Shown here piece by piece: positions 26,001 through 37,331 of a DNA stretch of 64,000 nucleotides. Origin of the DNA: Rhea pennata (lineage: Eukaryota > Chordata > Aves > Rheiformes > Rheidae); contig NC_084671.1 of assembly GCF_028389875.1 (NCBI RefSeq), positions 4,361,501 through 4,425,500 on the forward strand, written 5' to 3'. The notes under the pieces were generated by a model, which saw nothing but the letters and a program-made list of their open reading frames with translations, was not told where the DNA came from and made no database searches. The position numbers were made by a program, and so were the translations under genes. Position 1 is the stretch's first letter. The number at the start of each line of letters is the position of its first letter.

Positions 26001-28460
26001 TTTCAGTTTGTGCATAAATCCCAGTAGGCTCAGGCCAAAGTGCAGTCGTCGTTTAACGACTGTGGCTCGTATCATCACGCTCCTCGAAATCCTTGATGCG
26101 GCTGAGTCCTAAAAAAGGAAGGAACAAAAAGTTTTCCCTCCTAACGCAGACTTTGTCAGCAGTTCTGACCACGCTTCTGGTTACGTTCAGGAAATCTGAG
26201 ATCTACAATCAATGACTGGCGATTCTCCGTATAACACTGAATTATAGCACGTCTCAGAAGCAGCTAAGAGACCCGGCTGGGGAACTATAAAGCGAAGTCA
26301 AGCAGATAAGTCCCGATTCCCAAACAATGAATGAGAAACCCCGTAATTCAAGCAGAAATACCCTTGGAGCAATGCACGTATTTATTGCAAACCACAATTC
26401 ATTCCTTTAAATTTTATTTTACAAATTCTCCATTACTTGCTTCAGCTACAGTGAAATGGCCTACTGTAATTTAAAGATATTTCAAGCAGATCTTTTACTT
26501 CGCTTTTCCATGTCAAGGAATATTCAGACAATTGAGCAATCAGATTACTGAAAAGCTGTTAAGTGCCTTGTGAGGCAAGAAAGTGCAAACTATTTAAGAA
26601 CTAAAGTGAAAGACGGCAGTTTATATGATATCAGGTAGGTCTAAAAGGAAAATGGGAAGAATAAGTCAATATGATTAGATAGGACTATATTCAATAAGCA
26701 CGCTTTTTGTTTTGAAATTGTAAGAGAAGAAAGTGTTTTTCACGGGAGATACTTCCAGAATACACTCTAGAAAAAAAAGATCTCTGCTATGTAACAAGAA
26801 TTTTGCCCCTGCAGTCTTTGCAGTTCATAGGAGTAATCTGATGGTAAATATTTGGATGCACAGAAAATGAGCATTTTTACACAGGAGAGGCTAAAATGAA
26901 TCATTCATATTAAAAATTGCAAAGATAATTTAAACAAGAGAATATGAATTCATTCAATCATTTTTAAAGCAGAAATGAGGTCAAAGAGAAAAATACTGCA
27001 TTGATAATAGCTATTTGTCAACACCTTGAAGGCTTCTCAGGAATTAGAAGTTGTTGAGCGGCCCCATCACAAAGCTTTTAATTTGCAATTAAGTGCCACA
27101 TGAAAATCTCATAAAATTTAGAAGCATAGAGTCTGTGCTCTGTTGTGTTTTATCAACTGAGATTTCCCAAGCCCTCACTACTGAATGAAATCTGCTCTCA
27201 CTGAGGTTAAAAAGATAGGTATTTATTAACAGATGAATTCTCACAGCAGAAACAGGCAAACCAAGACACACGGGACACAAATGTGTATGTTCCTCTTTTG
27301 AATGAACTTTAAAAAATCCCAGCCTGCAGCAGATTGCCTTTCTCTGGGAGGCAGGTGGGAAGAAGCACAACTGCACATCTGAGGTCACCTGCCTTTATTT
27401 TAAGTTTTGCAAAAGTTAAGCCAAAGAAAATGCAACTTGGCAGTAAATTGTAAAATTCTGATTAGTTTTTTCCTAAAACATAGAGCTTTAGAGTTAGCCT
27501 TTGATGCCAGCTCTGGATACACAAGCTCTCTCCTGTATAAGGAAGGTGACCTGCTACAATTTGGGCTGTTCTGGTATAAACCACAATTCTTGTATCGGAA
27601 TGAGGACTGTAGAATCCAGAGATGTCACACCAACATAAGTGCGACTAATGAGAAGTATTTTACATCAGAAAATGATGTCCTTTTTTTTATGATGTGCATC
27701 AAAAACACATCAGAAAGTGCATTTTTTTCTAGAGTGTCCAGAATGGAGACACGACCAACATTTGAAAAAAAATCTGAGTTTATGGTAATGGAAGATGGAG
27801 CACCAAGGAGTTTAATAGAGTTGAGTGCCCATTTCCATCAAAATTTATTTAAGTCAATGCTGAACTATTAAGACCTTTTCATGAAGTCCAAAAGATTGTA
27901 ATGAAAATGCTTTTAATTATAGCCTTTTCCATCACAGAACATTACACACACTACTTACAGAAGTAGATATACCCTACAGAAAGATGGTATTTGTGTGAAG
28001 AAAAGTGAAGAGGGTCAGAAGAAACATACATTTTACAGAATGTAGAGAATATGGGTGCTGTAATTAATGGATCAAATTGCCAAGGAATTGCAAAGAGGCT
28101 CAGAGGGTAAAAATATAATTAGCAGATCAAAGAGTAAGGAGCCTAATATTGAAATAAAATGGCAGTAATACAGACAGCTAAAGAGGAATTATTGACCAAT
28201 AATTGTATTGCTTTAGGCAACATATGCTTTGAAAGAACCATTATAACAAGGGCTTTCAGCGAGATTCTATTTTTATAAATTTGGAGTTATGAATGTCAAA
28301 TGCTGCGACATCATTGCACAGCCATAGTGCACTAATAATTCTCTGCTTTGAAGAGTTTGTTACTGAAATGCATAAAAGGAACTTACAGAAATACAGGCAT
28401 CAGTGGCTACTTACCTGGTCAAGGAAATTTCTTTTGAATACAGAAGTAAAATGCATATTT

Positions 28461-28520
28461 GCTTGCATATGCAAAAATATTTGCATTTTATGCAAAAATG
28501 CATTTTCGCATTTTATGCAA
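28461..28520. repeat. Octamer-like site cluster with a 13-bp direct repeat
   Basis: GCATTTTATGCAA occurs at 28483-28495 and again at 28508-28520, a 25-base spacing. A perfect POU octamer ATTTGCAT lies at 28479-28486 and ATGCAAAA at 28469-28476 and 28490-28497. Confidence 0.75.
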
Positions 28521-31500
28521 GAAGGCATTTTTCAGAGATTTGGCATAATATATCAACATAAATTGCTTAGCTTATTCTGGATTTGATGCCACCCTGGGAT
28601 AAATCCTTGGTGAATCCTCTCCAGAGTTCTGAGTGAGTTTTGGATCTCCTTCTGTTATTCAAAAGGATTCAAGAGTCAGTCAACAGGAGATCATACATTT
28701 TCATGCCACATCATGCCTGCCTCTCCAGAAATAAGGGCCAGGTGGAACAACTGAAAAGCTAACAGGAATCCAGGGGTTCCCAATCATCCTCTGAAGTACT
28801 TTCTTATTAAAAGACCTTCCTGCCTAGGAGGATGCTTCTGCCCTGTTTTCACCAGTCTGTGACTAGGGCTTTATGGTCCTACTAGAGCAGCCATCATGGG
28901 AAGCAGTTATCCTGGGATTAACTAGGTGGAAAAAGCAGGTAAGACCCTGTTTTTACCTTATACAGACTAGTTTCAGTGCAAAACTTTTTAGAAAATCTCA
29001 TGCCATAGCTGCATTAGTACAGTTTGAGGTAGTTAGAGCCTTGTTAATCTGGCATGCCCTGCCTGGAGATAGGGAAGAAAACACAGTGAGTTTTTTTTAA
29101 CTGCTTTTCTTTCTCTGAAGTGTTGTCAGATTGTGTTGCCCAGACCCCATCAAACTTGATCTTGAAGAAAGAGCAGAGGCTTGCAGGCTGAGTTTTGCCC
29201 AAAATGTGGTTTTGTGGTGCAGGAGCTGCTGGGAAGTGTGATAGGACTTGGCCCAAATCAGACTTGGGAGCTGCTATAGCAGTTGGTTATCAGTGCCTCT
29301 CCCTAGAAAGGAATTCTTGGCTGTATTCAATCTTAAACATTTTTAATAATCTGTATACTGAGAGTGGTTAGATTTCTGGCAGGCAGATCAGACTTCCAGG
29401 GTGATTAACCTCCTCTCCTGCCTGTTCAGAGCCCTCGTGCTGGAGCAGAGGACGTGTGGGTGAGCTGGAGGCATGCTGACAGCTTTGCTAGGGACCTGCG
29501 AGGATGATTCTGGTTTCTGCTTCTGTTTTTCAGGTGCCATTCATGAACAAAAAACTAGAAATGTACAAAATGTAAACTAAATGGAGTGTAAATACAAATA
29601 CTACTACAAAATGTAAATGTAATACTACTGCTAAATTACTAAATATAAGCTAGATGGAGTTTTTACTTACGGATTTTTCCTCTGCAAAGACTGCATAAAT
29701 ACTGTTTGTCTGTATTTTACTCTCACATTAACCTTGTCATTAACAGATATCTGTGCAAAAAATCATGTTTAGAGGTGTAGAATTTATTCTTAGATATTAA
29801 AGATCTCCCAGATTACTAAGTGACAGAGAAGATTGAAAATGTCAGTCAAAAGAGCTCTTTGCCCTTCAGCAGAAGGGAGATGACAAAATTTTCATTAGCT
29901 GAGAGTCACCTAGTGATCTAAAATTGAGAGTGCTGAGGTCATTCCCAAAGAGAGATGAGGTAAAAAAAGATATCATATGAATAAAGACAAACATATATAT
30001 GTAAGTATGTAATTGCTGTTTTGGTTTCTAAAAATCATTCCTGGAGCCAAACCTATAACTTCAGTGAAAGCTGCAAGATCAATCTCTTCTAGAGAGCAGA
30101 GACAAATAGTTCTGTCCAAGCCACCGAAGCCATCAAAGATGAAACATGAAGTGGGATGAACTTCAAGATAAAAATATACTGAAAGATAAAAGATCAATAT
30201 TTTCTGCATTTCTAAATCCCTATTTAAAAAAAAAACTAACCAAGCCTAATTTTCCCAATTTAAAACAAATATATTTATCAGTGTCTTTAAATAATATTGA
30301 TGTACATATTTTCAGCTAGTGATATCTGTAAAATTTGCAGCTCAGTAATTAGTGGGGGGGAGGGGAAGTTTAATATTTCAGAAGTATCATTTTGGATGTG
30401 TAATTCCAGCTCGTTCTCATAGTCCTAAATAAAATCCATGTGAATTGCTTTCTAAACAATTCTTGATGAATGATCAGTCACATCTCTTGCTGCTTTTTCT
30501 AGGTTAAACCCTAATTGCCTCACATATGAGATAATAAAATAAGATCAATCTTTACAACTCCACCAAAATATATGTATTTCTCTTGCAAGAAATGGTGCTG
30601 CATAGCCTGTAATAGGGAGAAGATGATGAGGTGCCCTGAAGTGATTAGACATGCTGCAAGAGCAAATTTAATTTGGAAGATTGAGAGGTGTAGAGAACTG
30701 CTTTCTGCCTACACAATTTTACCACTACCCAGTATAACTGAGGACATATAAATACTTTATAAATTAAAGAAATTAACCACAGCACTCCCAAACTGCAAGA
30801 ACCACCTACACCATTTTTGCAATGTGCTATTAATAGCACTTAAAACATTAGTTCCTGGAATATATGAAAATGGCAGTGGAATTTTAAAAGCAGAAGCCAG
30901 CGTTCCTTTCCAGGCACCAGATATTTCCGCAGTTTTGAAACACCAATAACTTCTAGGCAGTCTCTAGGACCCTGACCAGAATGAGACTATTCCTGAAGAG
31001 CAGCTGGTGTAAGGAATGGCTGGATTTAGTAAAATCTGACCAAGACCCCTGAAGTGTGTAAGCGCCCACACGCTGCTGTGATTCTCATCACTCACGTCTG
31101 TGTAACAGGCCCTGGACTGGCACTAGGCTTCATTTTTGCCCCATTACCCTGCAAACAGATCTTCATGCAACTAACCCATTCTCAGCCCAGCATTTTCACA
31201 TGCAGTATGCCTGCAAGCCTTATTTAAACTTACCTGCAATCCAATTAAAAGCCCCTCAAACTCACACCTGCACTAATTGTGGATTCACATTGCTGCATTG
31301 TAGTCATTAAGGCTATGAGTTAAAGTTTTTACGAGTGCAACTGATCTAGTTTATCAACAAAATGCTTGAAGGTTTACGTGTGAAAGGAAGATAATCAGTA
31401 TTCATGCTTCAAGATTTCAGCAGGGGTGAGGACAGAATTATCTTGTCTTATGATGCATTTAAAAATGGATAATTATGTTTGTTCATAAAATTTGGTCCTA

Positions 31501-32762
31501 AAACAATTGCAATCAGAGTAAAAGCTTTTGAACTTTTAACTGTGAATGACTAATTTGGCTGAGGTGTTTGTTGATTTATTTTGGAAAGTCCTGTGATCAT
31601 CTTATTCTCCTGTTAGATGACATATTCTGAAAATACAAAAAACTTAACATATACTGCTCTTATAAGCTTTCACTCCGAAGTCGTTGCTTGCAAAGGTTGG
31701 AGATAGTGTTGACAGGCAATTTCTGGTAAATACATATACGTGTATGTGTATATAGATGCACAGCTTCTAAAGTCCACAACGCAACTCTAGAGCCGTGGTT
31801 CTCTCTGCTCAAAGAACAGAGTCAAGGCTGTTAGGTGCTGACTACGTGCATGCACTATGTCCAAATACCTCTTGTAGATCCCTAAGCCCTAGTATTCATT
31901 TAGTCTAAAATTCACTGTTGTCAGATTTAAAATAAATTTTCTTCACCCACCTAGAGCACTAATTTACCGAGCAATAGGAAAACCCACCTAGAACCTTCTT
32001 CAGACAAGAAGAGATTAAAAGCTTCCAATTCAGTCAGGAACTATTCCTAATGGATTCTTGTTCCCAGTCCACCCAGGGCAAATCCGGCAGTGTGGCATGT
32101 GCTCCAGAGGGATCAGCAGTGCTAAACATGTCCAGCTGCACATATATCCATTACACAGGTGCATGGTGTTAGAGCTGCTCGCCAGCCAAGAGCAGTCGGA
32201 CTTTTGGGCAAATGCCTGCAGCTCTACTGGTTGGAAGAGAAAACGTCAGTGAGGAAGTCGTCAGCTGGCCCTCTTGCCTTCCACAGCAGACCCCGAGCTT
32301 GAGCCGGAGCTCCTGCTCTCGTTGCTTGCCCCATATTCAGAATAGCTGGCAAGCTCCTCAGCCCGTTTCCCAGTCCAACGGGAGAATATTTTGGCTGGAG
32401 TTTTCAGAGCAGAGACACTAGGCTGTGTAGGACCTCCATATACACTATTTAGCCCTTCAACAGTTAAAGATTCTGGGGCAAAAATGCTTGGTTTTGAATG
32501 ATTAGGAATAAAGGGCAAGGGACCAGTCTACTCTTTTCAGTCTGGCACTTGGTAGTGGCACCACGGGCTGCTCTTTAATAGCTTGGATATATTGCAGGTG
32601 TAACTGAAGCGTTATGATGTTTATTATGTCCCTCAAAATAGCTGCTGCTGATGTTGCAGAACTGGGGCTGAGCCAATAGAAATGCATGAGCTATAATCAT
32701 GCCTGAGAAGAGTGGTGTGATGTTGGCAGAGACAATTACATATATAAAAAAAATAGGTGTGA

Positions 32763-32810
32763 GTGTGTGTGTATATATATATACGCACACGTATGTGTAT
32801 ATACACACAC
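32763..32810. repeat. Imperfect GT/AT/AC inverted repeat
   Basis: A GT run passes into an AT run, then a CGCACACGTATGTG centre, then AT and AC runs, so the two ends are complementary. Confidence 0.85.
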
Positions 32811-33796
32811 CATTAACATGATATTCAGATTAATCTGTATGATATCTGCTTATGGCAACTGGCTGAATCCCTTGCTGATGATCCATTGTAACAGGAACAT
32901 TGGTGAGGCCCAAAGAAGTCATATTAAGCTTGTACATCATGCAATATCAATAACACGTTCTGGCAGTTTGCTCAGTTTCTCTATAATCTATGATAAGTTT
33001 CTCTACTGCACTCTACTGAAAATAAAAAAAATATATCTGTTACGTTGCAAAGATGCATTTACATCTATGGGATGGCAAGGAGTTGCCTCTTCTTTTCTGT
33101 TCAGACATACAGAGCTACCTGCTAACAAAGAGCTAAATTCTGTGCATATATCTATGTATTTATAGAACAGCAATCTCTGCTCTAAAAATAGCCTGAGCCT
33201 CTAGTGGCCAAAGAGGGGCTGAAAAGTCAGGCTTCTAGTTAAATGGAAATTTGGCTTTCCCAGGGTGATAAACATTGAGGGATGGATTACAAAGCCTGAA
33301 AGCCAGTCTTAAATATCCAAGTTACAGGCACAAAAGTTGAGGTTGCAAGGAAGCCTGAAAGCCTTGGGGTTTTTTAGCTATGCAAGAGAAAAGCTAGAGA
33401 GTACAAGGGCTCCTGTCCAAGCGAAGGGCTGGTGCTCAGGCAGCTTCCAGACACCCTGTCTGGAGCCAGAAAGCTTCGACCTTGACTTGCCCAAGGGACG
33501 TCAAACTGCAGAGACCCTCGGCCCCGGTATCCTGAGCACGCCAGCTCCTTTGGTGTTGGATACTCCAGCAGGATCATAAATAGGGTTTCCCTCAAATAAC
33601 GCTTTACTGAGAGCTTATCCAACCTGAACTCCTTTAGATAAAACAGTAAAAACTCAAAAACTGGAATTTTAATTGAACAGTTTTGTTGGGAAATTTCTGA
33701 CTCAAGCCTCTTATGACTATCTCTAAAGTAAGTGTGAAATGTCTGTAATTTAATCAGTGTGCTGTTAGCTTATAAACCTAATGACAACTGGTTTAA

Positions 33797-33816
33797 TGCC
33801 AACATTTTTGTTGGCA
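33797..33816. repeat. Short hairpin, 8-bp stem
   Basis: TGCCAACA and TGTTGGCA flank TTTT. Confidence 0.85.
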
Positions 33817-35024
33817 CTGAAGTTCGTTTTATTATAATCTTCCAGCAGCTCTGGGACTAAATTCAAAATTCCTGCTTCAGATATCAAGTATGAGTTGAAA
33901 GTAGCAACACATTTTGTCTGGTCTCACAGAGAAACCTTGGTTTCTTGCCTCTTTTGAGCTATGAGAAATCATTAATTAACAACATTACATCCTCAGTGAA
34001 GTCTGGGTGAGATATTCCCTCTAATATGCAAGTCCTGGGTTAAGCAATGATGCTGAAAATCTCAAATGATATCAAGTATGTTTGACCTTCAATTTTAAAC
34101 TCTTCAGTGGGGCATGGCCTTTTTTTAGCTCTTCATTACCTCAGCCATGTAAGTCTGAATACTTAAGGCTTTATTATATTTGGATAAGTGTGGGATATGG
34201 ATATATGACTACGTGATATGTTGATTTCATGTGAATGACAACAGAGATAATTAAGTTCTTCCCCACCATAAGAAAAACACACAACTATCAATTTATGCAC
34301 ACCGAGAAAATCGGTAAAACAGCTCTTCAAAAAGTGATTTAAGTTTTATTTTATTCTTTCCTCTTCCTTCCACCTTTACTCCTCTTTACGATCATGAAAT
34401 GGACGTGGTACACATATGCTCAAAAGATTATTTATTATTCTTCAAATAGACCTTATCCAACCTAGCTAACAGCACGTACAAAGACACCTAACCAACAAAA
34501 TATTTTATAAACTGCTTTACAACCACCCTTTCCGAAGGTTATTTGTACATTTTAATTAGCTCAGATTTTTTTAATTGATTGGACTGATTAGACAGATAAC
34601 TAGTGAAATACAGCTGAAGAGAGGATATCAAAAACAACAAGTACTGTGTGCAAGTGTGCTGGAGATGGTATCGCTCCGTGGAGGTTCACCATGGCAGGTT
34701 GGTACCTGGAACGTCTGGGGTACCTGGGGCCGTGGGCAGGCCCAGCTGGAGATGAGCAGAGTGCTCTTCTGGCACCTCTTCAGCGTCGGTATGAGGAAAC
34801 ACGTGGTTAATATCCAGTGTGTTGCAGACTGACACAGCGCTCCATGCTGTTTTTAATATCGCAACTGTGCCATGTATGTAATGAGATCGCTATTCATGAT
34901 ATAAACATGAAGTGCTGTGTGAAGACGGGCTTCTTAACCTCTAGACACTTTCTTAGTTATAACCTGCTTGTCTAAAAATGACCCGGTTTTTGATTTTTTG
35001 ATTGTGGAAGTCTGATTGTGATAG

Positions 35025-35080
35025 TTTTTTTTTTGTTGATTTTGTTTTGTTTTGTTGTTTTTTTTTTTTTTTTTTTTTTG
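35025..35080 (+). repeat. T-rich tract
   Basis: T10, then GTTTT-type units, then T23. Confidence 0.9.
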
Positions 35081-35529
35081 TTCCTCCCTAATTTATTCAA
35101 GAAATAATTGCATTCTCTTAAAAGCGACTGAAAGGATGAAAAGCTATCACAAATTAGAGTTTGTCCTTTCTGAAAAATAAGTGGTGACTCCTTTTTGTGT
35201 AGGGATCCTATGTGGTCAGATTGGCCACCAAAAAGAGACCACTCTGTTGTCTAGATCTTGTCAGTATGCCAAATTCAACAAGGAGTTTTACAAAAGCTTC
35301 TGATCGCTACAACAGGAAATGGATACAGTGAAAGGCTATTACTTTTACAAAAAGCTTCAGAATAATTTATTTATGAGGTGGGTTGTTCCTCTTGCGTCCT
35401 CCTTATGTTTATCAAATTTTTGACGTTTATTCTTCCTGGATGGGCTACTGAAAGGAAGCTCGGTAAAGTATTATTGAGGCATACAACTTCAACCATTCCT
35501 CCTGCTTCCCTGCTTCTGGATGGGGCTGC

Positions 35530-35765
35530 TCGTGCGTGTGGCCGGCTGAAAGAGCCTGCTCTCCGGCCGCTTCCCCGTGCGCGATGCCCTTCGGCGCTTT
35601 CGCCGAAAAGCACGAGCACCCTGGAGAGAGGTCCCTGGCCTGTCTGGGTGAGCAGGGCTTTGGGGACCCGCTTCTGCCGAACCACGCGGATCGGCGCGTT
35701 GCGGTATAGCGGCGCATCCTTCAGCCTGCAATGCTGCCGCTCACCTGGGAGGCAACTCGGTGCAC
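35530..35765. promoter_or_regulatory. CpG island just beyond the BCHE 3' end
   Basis: About 25 CpG dinucleotides lie in roughly 240 bases, with GC-rich runs such as GGCCGGC and GCGCGATGCC. It sits about 0.6 kb past the candidate BCHE poly(A) site. Three overlapping frames cross it, which is expected when GC content removes stop codons. It may be a promoter, an enhancer or only a GC-biased patch. Confidence 0.45.
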
Positions 35766-36354
35766 AAAAATCAGAGCAATCGAGTTTAGCTGCATAGCAG
35801 GGGCTTGTGCAGCCCGTGGGTTCGTTGCTCTGCGACTCCCTCGGGCCTCACTCTTTGCAAAACGGGGATAGCAGAAGCAGAGGCTTCACAGCTACTCTAG
35901 CTCGCTTCATGATTGTACTAGCACAGGCAGCAGAGGATTTTAGGCCTTTAATAGATGGTTTGAATACTCCCCTCTCTGGCTGTCCTACAGATTTGGCCGT
36001 AAAGAAGCAATACTTGAGGCTTTAATGACTTCCTTAAAACTTTTTGGTCTGACAAGCAAATATCATTTGGTGTGTCCAGCAAAGTTGTTATCTCTTTATG
36101 TTTATGTCAATTAAATTATGTCTGAAGCAAGGTTTAAGTGTTGTAGCATCACAGTCAAAGATCAAAACTAATTGTTTTGCATGACAATAGTCTAAAATAC
36201 TGCTATTTCTATTTAAAAAAATCCATTTTTCTATAACAGATTACATTGCTTCTTTGAAGTGTGACTTTAAGCAGCTACTGTTTGTAATAATGTGTACATC
36301 ATTAATGTTCAGACTTTAATATCTACAGTCCTATTTAGCATACTGAAGCTTCAA
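35766..36354. other. Sequence between CpG island and BCHE 3' end
   Basis: No gene seen. It could be part of a longer BCHE 3' UTR if more distal poly(A) sites are used. Confidence 0.5.
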
Positions 36355-36543
36355 AGGGTTTGGATGCCTTGTTGTTTATTGAGATACGAGATAAAACATA
36401 AATGAAAGATCTGGGGAATTAATATTATACCCATTTTTTTAAAAAAATCTGCGTAATATTTTATGCTAGATTTGTTAGAAATACCTGTATATTTGCCTTG
36501 ATCAACAGTAATACAGACATACTGGAAAGGGTAAACATATTAA
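36355..36543 (-). other. BCHE: Candidate BCHE 3' UTR
   Basis: AT-rich sequence after the stop codon, up to the first canonical poly(A) signal on the minus strand. This gives a UTR of roughly 180-190 nt, shorter than the roughly 480 nt of human exon 4. Longer forms cannot be excluded: an ATTAAA lies at 36320-36315 and further AATAAA hexamers at 35431-35426 and 35371-35366. The end coordinate is inferred, not seen. Confidence 0.5.
36375..36380 (-). terminator. Candidate poly(A) signal AATAAA for BCHE
   Basis: TTTATT on the plus strand reads AATAAA on the transcript strand, about 164 nt after the stop codon. It is the first canonical hexamer downstream of the coding region. Cleavage would be expected 10-30 nt further on. 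Confidence 0.5.
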
Positions 36544-36668
36544 TTAGAGACCTGCACATCTCTCCTTCTTGTTAGTGTAATCATTAAATTGATTTTTCCA
36601 GTCCGACATGTAATTGTTCCAGCGATGGAATCCAGCTTTCCACTCTTGTTCTGCTTCATCAACACTTC
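36544..36668 (-). CDS. BCHE: Butyrylcholinesterase, coding exon 4 (tetramerisation tail and stop, residues 562-602)
   Basis: This last coding piece completes Gly562 and encodes 40 more residues before TAA at 36546-36544. It is the tryptophan amphiphilic tetramerisation (WAT) helix by which four subunits wrap a proline-rich peptide such as ColQ, PRiMA or the plasma lamellipodin-derived peptide. The core [23 protein letters not shown] and the C-terminal ERCAGL are visible. The seven aromatic positions known in human (mature Trp543, Phe547, Trp550, Tyr553, Trp557, Phe561, Tyr564) are all kept, and Cys599 matches Cys571, which makes the inter-subunit disulfide. The preceding human Trp541 is Gln569 here. 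The acceptor is TTTTACAG. The 3' UTR follows directly in the same exon. Confidence 0.97.
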
Positions 36669-37297
36669 CTGTAAAACATGAAATGGGTTACATTAATCTA
36701 AATTTGAATCTCTTTAAATGCTAATTGAAAATATTTTTGATTATCACTGTCATTTGCTCTAGATACTTTATAGGCTAGTCTTCCTTTGTCTCTTTTCTCC
36801 AACCTGGAAAGATTGGAAATTCAGTGATTAACACTTTATCTTTAGATCAGGAAGGAGGGACTAGAAAGGTATCCTGACATGCCCTTCAGGATGATAAATA
36901 CACATATGGGGAAGATTTGTTGTTTTTTAGCTTATATTCATTTCCATCAAATCAGTCATTATAAAGCCACATCTTTCTAAAATCCCTGAAATATTTTGGT
37001 TCAATATATTTTAAAGTGAATCCTAGATGCTCCAAGGAATACTCTTATGAAAACTGAGATAGGTGCATGGATAGATATAGTGAAATCACAGCTCTGCTCA
37101 AAGCAATGACAGTGTTGCTATTAGATATAATAGGACCATGATTTCACTCTGCTTTCAAATAAATGTACACCTTAAATGCATAAAAGACATAAGTTTGGAG
37201 AAAGATGCAGTAAAACGTGCACAACGTCAACATAAAAATTGCTTTTTGCTCCTCGTTCTAGCCTATAAAACATGTGCCAACTAATCTTGTGTCCCAA

Positions 37298-37331
37298 GAC
37301 AATATTTATTGCCAAAGCAATAAATATTGTC
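37298..37331. repeat. Perfect hairpin, 15-bp stem and 4-nt loop
   Basis: GACAATATTTATTGC at 37298-37312 and its exact reverse complement at 37317-37331 flank CAAA. It lies in BCHE intron 3, about 630 nt before exon 4 in transcript sense. Confidence 0.95.

Larger units (their letters stand above)
16365..35520. other. Gene-free 3' flank of BCHE, part 2
   Basis: No gene recognised. It contains an A-rich tract, a C15 run, a cluster of octamer-like sites at 28.44-28.52 kb, an imperfect GT/AT/AC palindrome at 32.76-32.81 kb, a short hairpin at 33797-33816 and T-rich tracts near 35.03-35.08 kb. The longest frame, at 27407-27871 (154 codons), is no longer than expected by chance in this much AT-rich DNA and resembles nothing I know. 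Confidence 0.65.

Noticed and set aside
27407-27871. 154-codon open frame
   Set aside because: About one frame of this length is expected by chance in 128,000 codon positions of AT-rich DNA. No domain, signal peptide or known similarity is visible.
35378-35797. 139-codon frame through the CpG island
   Set aside because: Several overlapping frames on both strands are open here because GC-rich DNA has few stops. No conserved protein pattern.
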